Positions 40,695 to 48,784 of a stretch of DNA of 64,000 bases are shown piece after piece. A program made the translations under genes and the position numbers. Source of the stretch: Rhodovastum sp963709085. Lineage in GTDB: Bacteria > Pseudomonadota > Alphaproteobacteria > Acetobacterales > Acetobacteraceae. Each line of letters starts with the position of its first letter. The stretch's first letter is position 1. The stretch spans positions 2,294,001 through 2,358,000 of the forward strand of contig CAVPVB010000007.1 of assembly GCA_963709085.1 (NCBI GenBank), read 5' to 3'. The notes under the pieces are model-generated. The model was given only the letters and a program-made list of their open reading frames with translations, made no database searches and had not been told where the DNA came from.

Positions 40695-41495
40695 TCAGAC
40701 CCGGCCGGTGGCCGCCGCGGCCAGCACCGCCAGGCGGTCGCCCAGACCGCGCGGCAAGGGACCGCGCAGGGCCGGCCGCCCGTCGAGCCGGCGCAGGTCG
40801 CGCCGCGCCAGCACCGCCGGCAACCCGGCGGCCAACACCGCGCGGGGCAGCTTGCCGGCGCCATGGCGCAGAATCTCGCCGCCCCATTCCGCCAGCGCCG
40901 CCAGCACCGGGCGCAGCGCCGGCGCGTCGGGTCTTGCCATGACGTCGTGGACGGACAGCCCATGCGCGGCCAGCATGTCCTCCGGCAGCAGGCAGCGGCC
41001 GTACCGGGCCAGCAGGGCCACGCTGCGCAACAGCCCGGCCACGCCATAGGCCGTGCCGAGATCGGAGAAGCGCGGCAACAGCGCCGCCTCGGCCCCGAGC
41101 GCCCGGCCGGCCGCCACCGCGAGCCCGCCGGCCGCTCCCCGCAGATAACCCTCCCAGGCCATCCGGGTCGGAACCGATGGTTCGGCCTCGGCCTCGCGCG
41201 CGGCGATCATGGATAACAGGTCGGGCGCGTGCAGGGCGCCGGAATCCAGCGCCGCGCCGAGCGGGGTGGCAACTTCGTGGCGGCGGCGCGCGCCCTCGAC
41301 CACCTCGCGCCACCATTGCAGGCGGATCAGCGCCAGCGCGGGCTCGTGGGTCGCCTCGCGCGCCCGCGCCAGTTCATGGTTGAAGGCATACAGCGCCAGC
41401 AGCGTGCCGCGCCGCTCGGGGGGCGCGAACAGGGCGGTCAGAAAGCGGTCGGGATCGTGCCGGCGCACGAACCCCAGCAGGGCGTCAACGCTCAT
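40695..41495 (-). CDS. Squalene/phytoene synthase-like protein
   Basis: This protein of 266 residues belongs to the trans-isoprenyl diphosphate synthase head-to-head group by pattern. It has RFLTALFAPPERRGTLLALYAFNHELARARE and ALIRLQWWREVVEGARR, followed by LGTAYGVAGLLRSV. The acidic metal motif expected in active squalene/phytoene synthases (DxxxD) is not clear in either half. It resembles the NDUFAF6-like subgroup often found near yajC-secDF in alphaproteobacteria. An assembly-factor role is as likely as catalysis. Confidence 0.75.
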   Translation of the reverse strand: MSVDALLGFVRRHDPDRFLTALFAPPERRGTLLALYAFNHELARAREATHEPALALIRLQWWREVVEGARRRHEVATPLGAALDSGALHAPDLLSMIAAREAEAEPSVPTRMAWEGYLRGAAGGLAVAAGRALGAEAALLPRFSDLGTAYGVAGLLRSVALLARYGRCLLPEDMLAAHGLSVHDVMARPDAPALRPVLAALAEWGGEILRHGAGKLPRAVLAAGLPAVLARRDLRRLDGRPALRGPLPRGLGDRLAVLAAAATGRV

Positions 41496-41629
41496 GCCGC
41501 CCCCCTGCCCCGGCTCGCCCGAACGCGCAAGCGTGAGACGGCGCCGGGTCGACGCCGCTTTCCCACGTTCATAGCTAGCGAATGCGGCGCGGCGCGTTCG
41601 CGCCGTTCAACTCAGCCGGGAGAACCCCC

Positions 41630-42232
41630 ATGGCTTTCGAACTCCCTTCCCTCCCCTATGCCCACAACGCGCTCGCCGAGCGCGGCATGTGTCAGGAGAC
41701 GCTGGAGCTGCACCACGACAAGCACCACAAGGCCTATGTCACCGCGCTGAACAGCCTGGTCGAGAAGCACCCCGAGCTGAAGGGCAAATCGCTGGAGGAA
41801 ATCATCGCGCTCTCCTACGGCAATGCCGATCTCGTGGAGGTGTTCAACAATGCCGGGCAGCATTGGAACCACACCCTGTTCTGGCAGAACATGTCGCCCG
41901 ATGGCGGCACCATCCCGGGCCGGCTGGAGGCGAAGATCAGCGAGGATTTCGGCTCGGTACAGGCCTTCAAGGACGCCTTCAAGACGGCGGCGGTCAAGCA
42001 GTTCGGCTCCGGCTGGGCCTGGCTGGTGCTGGGCCGCGACGGCAAGCTGAAAGTGACGAAGACCGCCAACGGTGCCGACCCGCTCGCCACCGGCGAGGGC
42101 AAGGTTCTGCTCGGCCTCGACGTGTGGGAGCACAGCTACTACCTGGACTTCCGCAACCGCCGCCCGGATTACGCGCAAAACTGGCTGGACCGGATCGCCA
42201 ATTACGAATTCGCCGAAGCCCAGTTGGGTTGA
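41630..42232 (+). CDS. sodB: Iron superoxide dismutase
   Basis: Fe-type SOD of 200 residues converts superoxide to oxygen and hydrogen peroxide. Metal ligands are H28 (LELHHDKHH), H81 (WNHTLFW), D164 and H168 (LGLDVWEHSYYLDF). Gln77 in NNAGQHWNH is the position that in Fe-SODs comes from this helix, supporting iron rather than manganese. No signal peptide is present, so it acts in the cytoplasm. ATG 41630 was preferred over upstream starts because it begins the family-typical AFELPSLPYA. Confidence 0.95.
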   Translation: MAFELPSLPYAHNALAERGMCQETLELHHDKHHKAYVTALNSLVEKHPELKGKSLEEIIALSYGNADLVEVFNNAGQHWNHTLFWQNMSPDGGTIPGRLEAKISEDFGSVQAFKDAFKTAAVKQFGSGWAWLVLGRDGKLKVTKTANGADPLATGEGKVLLGLDVWEHSYYLDFRNRRPDYAQNWLDRIANYEFAEAQLG

Positions 42233-42257
42233 CCCGACAAGGCAGCGCCCGCGATCG

Positions 42258-42280
42258 GGGGCCCCGGCGATCGGGGCCCC
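42258..42280. terminator. Bidirectional terminator sodB/yajC
   Basis: 9-bp stem GGGGCCCCG/CGGGGCCCC with a 5-base loop lies between the convergent sodB and yajC stops. It lacks a T-run but is the only strong structure in this 56-base gap. Confidence 0.5.
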
Positions 42281-42288
42281 GCCAGTAT

Positions 42289-42744
42289 TCAGCCTTCCTT
42301 CTTGCCCCCGTCCTTGCCCCCGTCCTTGCCCCCGTCCTTGGTGGGGCCGGCGTCTTTCGTGGCTTCGTCCTTCTTGCCGAACATCCCCTTGAACAGGGAG
42401 CCGAGCGTGGGCGTCGGACCCGGCGCGCCAACGGCCTTGGCCGGCCGGGGCGGGCGGGCATCGTTCGCGGGAAGCGGGTTGATCACCGCGCTGATGGTCT
42501 CGCGCAGCACGCTGATGCGCACGTTCGGCGCGATCTCCACCTCGATCTCGCGCTCCTCGGCGCTCCTGGGCGGCTTGCTGATGACGCCCAGTACGCCGCC
42601 ACCGGTCACCACCTTGTCACCACGCTTCAACGCCGACAGCGCCAGCTTCATCTCCTTCTGCTTCTGCTGCTGCGGACGGATCAGCAGGAAGTAGAACACC
42701 GCGAAAATCAGGATCAGCGGCAGGAACTGGGTCAGGTCGCCCAT
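42289..42744 (-). CDS. yajC: Preprotein translocase subunit YajC
   Basis: YajC of 151 residues associates with SecDF and the Sec translocon. A single transmembrane helix (about 6-22, LPLILIFAVFYFLLIRPQQ) is followed by QQKQKEMKLALSALKRGDKVVTGGG, the family core. The C-terminal 50 residues are an unusual Lys/Asp/Gly-rich tail ending in repeated KDGG units. The usual neighbours secD and secF are not downstream; sodB converges instead. The DUF815 gene is divergent from it. Confidence 0.93.
   Translation of the reverse strand: MGDLTQFLPLILIFAVFYFLLIRPQQQKQKEMKLALSALKRGDKVVTGGGVLGVISKPPRSAEEREIEVEIAPNVRISVLRETISAVINPLPANDARPPRPAKAVGAPGPTPTLGSLFKGMFGKKDEATKDAGPTKDGGKDGGKDGGKKEG
42301..42340. repeat. 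12-bp tandem repeat within yajC
   Basis: Three full copies of CTTGCCCCCGTC plus part of a fourth. On the coding strand they encode KDGG units at the YajC C-terminus. Likely copy-number variable between strains. Confidence 0.8.
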
Positions 42745-42872
42745 GCCGCCACCGGCGGATCCTGGGCATAGGCGGGAGAGATGAGCATCGGGGTGTTCCG
42801 GGTTGCTATGAGTTGGGCGGGACCATAGTTTCCGCCCCCCGAACGTCAAGCTTCCCGAAAGTCAATTGCCCG

Positions 42873-43752
42873 ATGGACACCCGCCGCCTGATGGAGGCCG
42901 TTACCCGCATCACCGAGGCGGTGGAACGTCTCGCCCCGCCGCCGCCAAGACGGCCGGATCTCGGCGCCGCCGAAGGTTTCGTCTGGCACCCCGCCACGCC
43001 CCCCGCTAGCGGCGGCCGGCTGGAGCCGGTGGCGCGCATTTCACGCGTCGATATCGGCCTGCTGCAGGGCGTCGAGCGGCAGAAGGCCACCTGCTGGAGA
43101 ACACGCTGCGCTTCGCCCGCGGCCTGCCGGCCAACAACGCCATGCTGTGGGGCGCGCGCGGCATGGGCAAGTCCTCGCTGGTGAAGGCGGCCCACGCCGC
43201 GGCGAACGCCGGCCCAGCCGGGCAGCCTGGCGCTGATCGAAATCCACCGCGAGGACATTGCGCTCCCTGCCCGATCTGCTGCGCCTGCTGCGCGGCGAGA
43301 CGCAGGCGCTGCCTGATCCTGTGCGACGATCTGTCGTTCGAACGTGAGGATGCCGACTACAAGGCGCTGAAATCGGTGCTGGACGGCGGCATCGAGGGGC
43401 GGCCGGACAACGTGCTGTTCTACGCCACCTCCAACCGCCGCCACCTGATGCCGCGCGACATGATCGAGAACGAGCGCTCGACCGCGATCAACCCGTCCGA
43501 GGCGACCGAGGAGAAGGTCTCGCTGTCGGACCGGTTCGGCCTGTGGATCGGGTTCCACAATTGCGATCAGGACACGTTCTTCGCCATGATCGAGGGTTAT
43601 GCGGGCGCGTTCGGGCTGCCGATCTTCCGCCCGAGAAGCTGCGGGCCGCGGCGGTGGAATGGTCAGTCACCCGCGGCGGCCGATCGGGTCGGGTCGCCTG
43701 GCAGTTCATCCAGGACCTGGCGGGGCGACTTGGAGTACCAGTGCAAGCCTGA
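42873..43752 (+). pseudogene. DUF815 family ATPase, multiple frameshifts
   Basis: The six pieces in three frames add up to an AAA-type ATP-binding protein of the DUF815 family, of about 292 residues. They are an N-terminal helical part; LLENTLRFARGLPANNAMLWGARGMGKSSLVKA with the P-loop; SLALIEIHRED; RSLPDLLRLLRGE; then LILCDDLSFE through KSVLDGGIEGRPDNVLFYATSNRRHL; and the end LRAAAVEWSVTRGGRSGR. Apparent one-base shifts lie near 43088, 43220, 43258, 43305 and 43627. Restoring them gives ordinary family sequence throughout. Five indels in 550 bases argue for a decayed gene or a locally poor sequence. It is divergent from yajC, a known arrangement. Confidence 0.8.
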
Positions 43753-43757
43753 TGGAA

Positions 43758-43830
43758 TGGGTTCCAAGGGACTTCTGTCCCTTGGCGGGTCCAGGGCAGA
43801 GCCCTGGCCTTATCTTGCTTGCCTGGAGTC
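43758..43830. repeat. Palindromic intergenic element, copy A
   Basis: Two hairpins in a row: CCAAGGG/CCCTTGG (43764-43785) and CCAGGGC/GCCCTGG (43791-43807), joined by CGGGT. It follows directly after the stop of the DUF815 gene. The same modules recur at 47365, 57624 and 62588. Confidence 0.75.
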
Positions 43831-43941
43831 CCCCGGCGGGCTATGTCGCGCGCATGGAAGCGATGATCCACCCGAACCGATTTTGGCGCCGCTGGCGGTA
43901 CACCCCGGCGGCTTAGGTTCTCGCACCCGACGATGACCCCG

Positions 43942-43975
43942 AAGCCGCCCCACCGAGGCGGCTTTCGTTTCTTCG
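43942..43975 (+). terminator. Intrinsic terminator
   Basis: 8-bp stem AAGCCGCC/GGCGGCTT with a 7-base loop, followed by a pyrimidine-rich TCGTTTCTT. It closes the DUF815 transcript before the small ORF at 44033. Confidence 0.65.
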
Positions 43976-44032
43976 ATTATTCACAACGAAATTTCGCCGA
44001 CCGTGGTGCGGTCCCCTGCAAGGAGACCCGAG

Positions 44033-44209
44033 ATGACCCGGCTGAAATTCTGCTACACCCCCCTCGACAGCGTCGATTTCGATGTCTGCGCCGGGCCGCC
44101 CCGCCCCGAGCCGCCGGCGGCTGAGCTTGTGGCAACTCGAGCCGAGCCTGCCCGTCCGCCCGCCCACCCCGCAGAAGCGAAAAAGGTGCCCGAACCCGTC
44201 GAGGGGTGA
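44033..44209 (+). CDS. Small proline-rich hypothetical protein
   Basis: This is a 58-residue ORF with a strong AAGGAGA ribosome site about 8 bases upstream. The N-terminal part (TRLKFCYTPLDSVDFDVC) looks folded, while the rest is Pro/Ala/Glu-rich and ends in PEPVEG. No family was recognised. It lies between a terminator and nagZ, 32 bases upstream of the nagZ ATG, so it may be the first gene of the nagZ operon. Confidence 0.5.
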   Translation: MTRLKFCYTPLDSVDFDVCAGPPRPEPPAAELVATRAEPARPPAHPAEAKKVPEPVEG

Positions 44210-44241
44210 CGCGCCTCGGCACGGAATGCTATCGGCATCCG

Positions 44242-45240
44242 ATGCCCGCTAAAGCCGCCATCGTCGGAGTCGCCGGCACCACACTGACCGGTGAGGAGGC
44301 GGCGCTGTTCCAAGCGCATCCGCCGGCGGGTGTCATCCTGTTTGCCCGCAACATCGCCGATCCGGATGATCTGCGGCTGCTGGTGGAGGCCCTGCGCCAG
44401 GCGCTGCCGGCAGGCGCGGTGCTGATGGTGGACCAGGAGGGCGGGCGCGTCGCCCGGCTGCGGCCGCCGCACTGGCGGGCGCATCCCCCGGCCGCCTCCC
44501 ATGGCGCGCTGTATGCGGCCAACCCGGCGGCGGGGCTGCGGGCGGCCTGGCTCACCGGGGCGCTGATCGGACTGGACTGCGCCGGCGCGGGATTCGATGT
44601 GGTGTGCGCGCCGGTGCTGGATTTGCGCCTGCCCGGCGCGCATGGCGTCATCGGCGACCGCGCCTTCGCCGCGGACCCGCAGGACGTGGCGCGGCTCGGG
44701 CGGGCAATGGCGGCGGGGTTGCTCGCCGCCGGCGTGCAGCCGGTGGGCAAGCATGTGCCGGGGCACGGGCGGGCGCGGGTGGACAGCCACCTGGAGCTGC
44801 CGGTGGTGACGGATACCGACTTGCAGGCCGACTGGCTGCCCTTCGTCGCCAACACCGATCTGCCCTGGATGATGACCGCGCATGTCCGCTACGACGCGCT
44901 GGACCCGGACACGCCGGCCACTCTCTCCGCCCGCATCCTGGCCAATGTGGTGCGCGGGCGGATCGGCTTCGGCGGCGTGCTGGTGAGCGACGATCTGGCC
45001 ATGCAGGCGCTGGACGGCACGCCGGCGGAACGGGCATTGGGCGCGCTGGCGGCGGGCTGCGACGTGGCGCTGTATTGCAGCGGCGAGATCGCCCCCACCG
45101 CCGATTTGCTGGCCCGCTGCCCGAAGCTGACCGGGGCGGCGCTTTCCCGGCTGCAAGCGGGGAAAGCGCTGGCGGCGTCGCGGCGCGAGCCCCTGGACGG
45201 GACGGCACTCGCACATGAACGGAACGGATTGCTGACGTGA
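44242..45240 (+). CDS. nagZ: Beta-N-acetylhexosaminidase
   Basis: NagZ (GH3) of 332 residues removes GlcNAc from 1,6-anhydromuropeptides during cytoplasmic cell-wall recycling. Marks are the LFARNI segment, VDQEGGRVARL, the KHVPGHGRARVDSH loop that contains the catalytic Asp-His pair of NagZ enzymes, and SDDLAMQAL with the nucleophile aspartate. No signal peptide is present. ATG 44242 gives the usual start; a GTG at 44206 in the same frame is possible. The stop overlaps the next GTG start (GTGA). Confidence 0.95.
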   Translation: MPAKAAIVGVAGTTLTGEEAALFQAHPPAGVILFARNIADPDDLRLLVEALRQALPAGAVLMVDQEGGRVARLRPPHWRAHPPAASHGALYAANPAAGLRAAWLTGALIGLDCAGAGFDVVCAPVLDLRLPGAHGVIGDRAFAADPQDVARLGRAMAAGLLAAGVQPVGKHVPGHGRARVDSHLELPVVTDTDLQADWLPFVANTDLPWMMTAHVRYDALDPDTPATLSARILANVVRGRIGFGGVLVSDDLAMQALDGTPAERALGALAAGCDVALYCSGEIAPTADLLARCPKLTGAALSRLQAGKALAASRREPLDGTALAHERNGLLT

Positions 45241-45974
45241 ACCAATGGGTTGAGTGGACGCTCTCGTTCGTCGCGCTGGTGACGGCGATCATCCTGCACG
45301 AGGTGTCGCACGGCTACGCTGCGCTGGCGCTGGGCGACGACACGGCCAAGAAGCTGGGCCGGCTGTCGCTCAATCCGCTGGTGCATGTGGACCGGCTGGG
45401 CACCATCATCCTGCCCGGCATTTTCCTCGTGGCCCAGGCGGTGACCCATACCGGCGGCGGCGTGTTCTTCGGCTGGGCCAAGCCGGTGCCGATCGCGCCG
45501 TGGCACTTCGCCGATCCGCGGCGGGGCATGATGCTGGTGGCGCTGGCCGGGCCGCTGACCAACTACGCCCTGACCTTCCTGTCCATCCTCGCGCTGCACG
45601 CCACGCCGCTGCTGCCCGACATGGTGCGGGCCGATGCGCTGGTCTTCATCGGCTTCTTCATCATGGCCAACCTGGCGCTGGGCACCTTCAACCTGCTGCC
45701 GATTCCGCCGCTCGACGGTGGCCGGGTGATGGTGGGGCTGCTGCCCGAGCGCATCGCCATGGCCTGGGCGCGGCTGGAGGGGGCCGGCATCGTCATCGTG
45801 TTGCTGATGGTGTTCGTGTTGCCGCTGGCTCTGGGTCAGTTCGGCATCCAGGCGAACCCCCTGGCGGTCTGGCTGCACGCGGTCGGCGACCCGATCTTCC
45901 AGGCGCTGGCGGTCGCCGCCGGGCGCCCGCACGATCTGTTCGTGTTGCTGCGTTTCCTGAGCACCGGTGTCTGA
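45237..45974 (+). CDS. Site-2 protease family (M50) membrane protein
   Basis: This M50 metalloprotease homologue of 245 residues has four to six hydrophobic segments. The zinc site is H21-E-V-S-H25 (HExxH), and the third ligand is D160 in NLLPIPPLDGGRV. The PDZ domain of RseP is absent, so it belongs to the short group of unknown substrate. In alphaproteobacteria it commonly lies between nagZ and scpA, as here. Its GTG start overlaps the nagZ stop. Confidence 0.9.
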   Translation: MNQWVEWTLSFVALVTAIILHEVSHGYAALALGDDTAKKLGRLSLNPLVHVDRLGTIILPGIFLVAQAVTHTGGGVFFGWAKPVPIAPWHFADPRRGMMLVALAGPLTNYALTFLSILALHATPLLPDMVRADALVFIGFFIMANLALGTFNLLPIPPLDGGRVMVGLLPERIAMAWARLEGAGIVIVLLMVFVLPLALGQFGIQANPLAVWLHAVGDPIFQALAVAAGRPHDLFVLLRFLSTGV

Positions 45975-46022
45975 CGCCGCGGCCTCCCCCCCAGCCCCAC
46001 CCATGCGCCGCCCGATGCCCTG

Positions 46023-46787
46023 ATGCTGATCCTGGAGGGGTTCGAGGGGCCGCTCGATCTGCTGCTGGACCTGGCGCGCGGGCAGAAGGTGGACCTCGCC
46101 CGCATTTCCATCCTGTCCCTTGTTGACCAGTACCTGACGATGATCGAAGGGGCGCGGCGGGTGCGGCTGGAACTGGCGGCGGACTGGCTGGTAATGGCGG
46201 CCTGGCTGACCTGGCTGAAGTCGCGCCTGCTGCTGCCCGCCGGCAGCGCCGCGCAGGAGGAAGGCGAGCAGGCGGCCGAAGTGCTGGCCGCAAGGCTGCG
46301 CGACCTGCAGGCCATCCGCCTGGCCTCGGCATGGCTGTCCAGGCGGCCGGTGCTGGGGCAGGATGTGTTCGCCCGCGGCTTGGCGGAGGACCTGACCGAG
46401 ACCGACCGCTCACGGCTGGCGTTCGACCTGCCCGGTCTGATGCGGGCCTATCTGCAGGCCCTGCGGCGCAGCGCCGGTACCCGCCAGTACCGCCCGGCCG
46501 TGGTGACGGTTTGGACCATCAAGGACGCGCTGGCCCGGCTGGCCGATCTGGTGGGCTCGCTGCCCGACTGGAGCAGCCTGGAGCGGTTCCTGCCCGAGGG
46601 CATGGGCACGCCCTTGCAACGGCGGGCGGCGATGGCCAGCACGCTGGTGGCGGGGCTGGAGATGGCGCGCGGCGGCATGCTGCGGCTGCGTCAGGAGGCG
46701 CCGTTCGGTCCCATCCTGTTGCGCCGCACGGAGGCCATCCCGGCCGGCGAGCCAGCCGGCGAGGAGGAATACGATGAGCGATGCTGA
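46023..46787 (+). CDS. scpA: Segregation and condensation protein A
   Basis: ScpA of 254 residues is the kleisin of the Smc-ScpAB condensin. The N-terminal GFEGPLDLLLDLARGQKVDLARISILSLVDQYL is diagnostic. The middle has AADWLVMAAWLTWLKSRLLLP. The C-terminal winged-helix part ends near LLRRTEAIPAGE. It overlaps scpB by 14 bases, in keeping with stoichiometric production. Confidence 0.95.
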   Translation: MLILEGFEGPLDLLLDLARGQKVDLARISILSLVDQYLTMIEGARRVRLELAADWLVMAAWLTWLKSRLLLPAGSAAQEEGEQAAEVLAARLRDLQAIRLASAWLSRRPVLGQDVFARGLAEDLTETDRSRLAFDLPGLMRAYLQALRRSAGTRQYRPAVVTVWTIKDALARLADLVGSLPDWSSLERFLPEGMGTPLQRRAAMASTLVAGLEMARGGMLRLRQEAPFGPILLRRTEAIPAGEPAGEEEYDERC

Positions 46788-47361
46788 CCCCGCCGCGCCG
46801 CCGGCCGAGATTTCCCCCAAGGCGCTGGAGGAGGCGCTGCGGCTTGCCGAGGCGGTGGTGTTCGCCTCGACCGCCCCGGTGGGGGCACGGGCGCTGGCGA
46901 AGCTGCTGCCGCTCGGGGTGGACGCCGACGCCGTGGTGGCGGCGCTGCGCGCGCGCTATGCCGGACGCGGGGTAGAACTGGCCGAGGTGGCGGGCGGGCT
47001 GCAATTCCGCACCGCCCCCGATCTCGCGCCGCGGCTGCGCCGTGTGGTGGCGGTGGCGCGCCGGCTGCCGCGGGCGGCCATGGAGACGGTTGCCATCATC
47101 GCCTACCACCAGCCGGTAACGCGCGCCGAGATCGAGGAAATCCGCGGTGCCTCGCTGTCCCAGCAGACGCTGGATTCGCTGCTGGAACAGGGGTTGATCA
47201 TGCCCAAGGGCCGCAAGGAGGCGCCGGGGCGGCCGACATTGTGGGCGACCACGCCGGCCTTCCTGGCGCAGTTCGGGCTGAAGGAGCTGCGCGACCTGCC
47301 GCGGCGTGAGGATCTGCTCGTTGAGCCGCCCTCGGCTCAGTCGGTGCCGGAGGTTGGGTGA
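46774..47361 (+). CDS. scpB: Segregation and condensation protein B
   Basis: ScpB of 195 residues dimerises through two winged-helix domains and binds ScpA. Recognised segments are LEEALRLAEAVVFAS, VELAEVAGGLQFRT, METVAIIAYHQPVTRAEIEEIRG, and the C-terminal GLIMPKGRKEAPGRPTLWATTPAFLAQFGL. Immediately past the stop is palindromic element copy B rather than tatA. Confidence 0.95.
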   Translation: MSDADPAAPPAEISPKALEEALRLAEAVVFASTAPVGARALAKLLPLGVDADAVVAALRARYAGRGVELAEVAGGLQFRTAPDLAPRLRRVVAVARRLPRAAMETVAIIAYHQPVTRAEIEEIRGASLSQQTLDSLLEQGLIMPKGRKEAPGRPTLWATTPAFLAQFGLKELRDLPRREDLLVEPPSAQSVPEVG

Positions 47362-47364
47362 AGG

Positions 47365-47389
47365 AAGGCCAGGGCTCTGCCCTGGCCTT
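47365..47389. repeat. Palindromic intergenic element, copy B
   Basis: Perfect 11-bp arms AAGGCCAGGGC/GCCCTGGCCTT around TCT. It corresponds to the second hairpin of copy A with longer arms, and lies four bases after the scpB stop where it could terminate or stabilise the scpAB transcript. Confidence 0.8.
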
Positions 47390-47454
47390 CCACCCCGGTT
47401 TCACATCTGAATGGTTTCCTGCTAACCAGCCGCCCCCGGAGATGTAACGCCCGC

Positions 47455-47940
47455 ATGTTCGACTTTGCCTGGTCCGAGATCGTGCTGATCGGCGTGGTGG
47501 CCCTGGTCGCCATCGGGCCGAAGGACCTGCCGGTCGCCATGAAGGCGGTAAGCGGGATGGTCAAGAAAGCGCGCCGCATGGCGGGCGAATTCCAGACCCA
47601 TGTCGACGACATGATGCGCGACGCGAACCTCCAGGAGGTGCGCAGCCAGTTCAACGAAATCCGCAACTTCGACATCAAGGGCACGATCGAGCGCGCGGTC
47701 GATGCCGACGGCACGATCCGCCAGGGTTTTTCCGGCAATCCGCTGGAACCGGCCCCGGTGCCGGCGACCAACAGCGTGTCGCTCGACAGCCCCGCCGCGG
47801 TCGCGGACACGCTTCCCCCGCCGGACGCCCCCGCCTTTATCCCGCCCGAGTTCGCCGGCAAGGCCGAGCCGCCGCCCGCCTTTATCCCGCCGGGGGTAAC
47901 CGCGCCGCGCTCGTCCTATTACGGCAGCCCGCGCGCCTGA
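47455..47940 (+). CDS. tatB: Twin-arginine translocase subunit TatB
   Basis: TatB of 161 residues helps form the receptor that binds twin-arginine signal peptides. A single N-terminal helix (FDFAWSEIVLIGVVALVAIGPKDLP) contains the conserved Glu and the GP hinge. An amphipathic helix (VAMKAVSGMVKKARRMAGEFQ) follows, then a long Pro-rich tail. tatC follows. The usual tatA between scpB and tatB is missing. Confidence 0.93.
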   Translation: MFDFAWSEIVLIGVVALVAIGPKDLPVAMKAVSGMVKKARRMAGEFQTHVDDMMRDANLQEVRSQFNEIRNFDIKGTIERAVDADGTIRQGFSGNPLEPAPVPATNSVSLDSPAAVADTLPPPDAPAFIPPEFAGKAEPPPAFIPPGVTAPRSSYYGSPRA

Positions 47941-47953
47941 CCCAGAGACGCCA

Positions 47954-48781
47954 GTGCGCATCCCCTTCCTGACGAAGAAACCCGACGCGCCCAGGCCGGC
48001 CCCGCCCGCGCCGGAAGAAGACGTGATCGACGACAAGCCGATGCCGCTGCTCGAGCACCTGATCGAGCTGCGCAGCCGGCTGATGTGGTCGCTGGGCGCC
48101 TTCCTGCTGGCATTCTTCGTCTGCTACCATTTCTCCGCCGATCTGTATGGCTTCCTTGCCGAGCCGCTGGCGAAGGTTGAAGAACGGCTCGGCGGCAGCC
48201 AGCGCATGATCTATACCTCGCTGACCGAGGGGTTCTTCACCTACCTCAAGGTGGCGATGTTCGGCGGCGCCTTCATCGCCTTCCCGGTCATGGCGACCCA
48301 GCTCTGGCTGTTCGTCGCGCCCGGGCTGTACCGCAGCGAGAAGAAGGCGCTGCTGCCCTTCCTGCTGGCCTCGCCGGTGCTGTTCGTGATGGGGGCGGCG
48401 CTGGCGTATTATTTCGTGTTCCCGATCGCCTGGGGATTCTTCCTGAGCTTTCAAACGCCGCAGGGTGCCGGCGGGCTGCCGATCGAGCTGGAAGCACGGG
48501 TGTCGGAATATCTCGATCTGGTGATGAAGCTGATCTTCGCCTTCGGGGTGACGTTCCAGTTGCCGGTGGCGCTGAGCCTGATGGCGAAGGTGGGCATCGT
48601 CACCTCGGCCGGGCTGAAGCGCTACCGGCGCTATGCCATCGTCGGCATGTTCATCGTCGCCGCCATCCTGGCCCCGCCGGATGTCATCACCCAATGCGGG
48701 CTGGCGATCCCGCTGATCGCGCTGTACGAGGTTTCCATCATCGCGGCGAAGCTGGTCGAGCCCAAGCCGGTCGAGGTCTGA
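47954..48781 (+). CDS. tatC: Twin-arginine translocase subunit TatC
   Basis: TatC of 275 residues is the six-helix core of the Tat receptor. Marks are MPLLEHLIELRSRL with the conserved Glu of the first loop, FFTYLKVAMFGG, FVAPGLYRSEKKALLPF, the SEYLDLVMKLIFAFGVTFQLPV block, and the C-terminal PPDVITQCGLAIPLIALYE. GTG start 13 bases after tatB. serS begins three bases past its stop. Confidence 0.96.
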   Translation: MRIPFLTKKPDAPRPAPPAPEEDVIDDKPMPLLEHLIELRSRLMWSLGAFLLAFFVCYHFSADLYGFLAEPLAKVEERLGGSQRMIYTSLTEGFFTYLKVAMFGGAFIAFPVMATQLWLFVAPGLYRSEKKALLPFLLASPVLFVMGAALAYYFVFPIAWGFFLSFQTPQGAGGLPIELEARVSEYLDLVMKLIFAFGVTFQLPVALSLMAKVGIVTSAGLKRYRRYAIVGMFIVAAILAPPDVITQCGLAIPLIALYEVSIIAAKLVEPKPVEV

Positions 48782-48784
48782 GCC

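Noticed and set aside
42301..42340. Short tandem repeats as a possible CRISPR array
   Set aside because: The units are 12 bp, have no spacers and are coding sequence of yajC.
43854..43916. Tiny ORF of about 20 residues after repeat copy A
   Set aside because: No ribosome site, and too short to judge.
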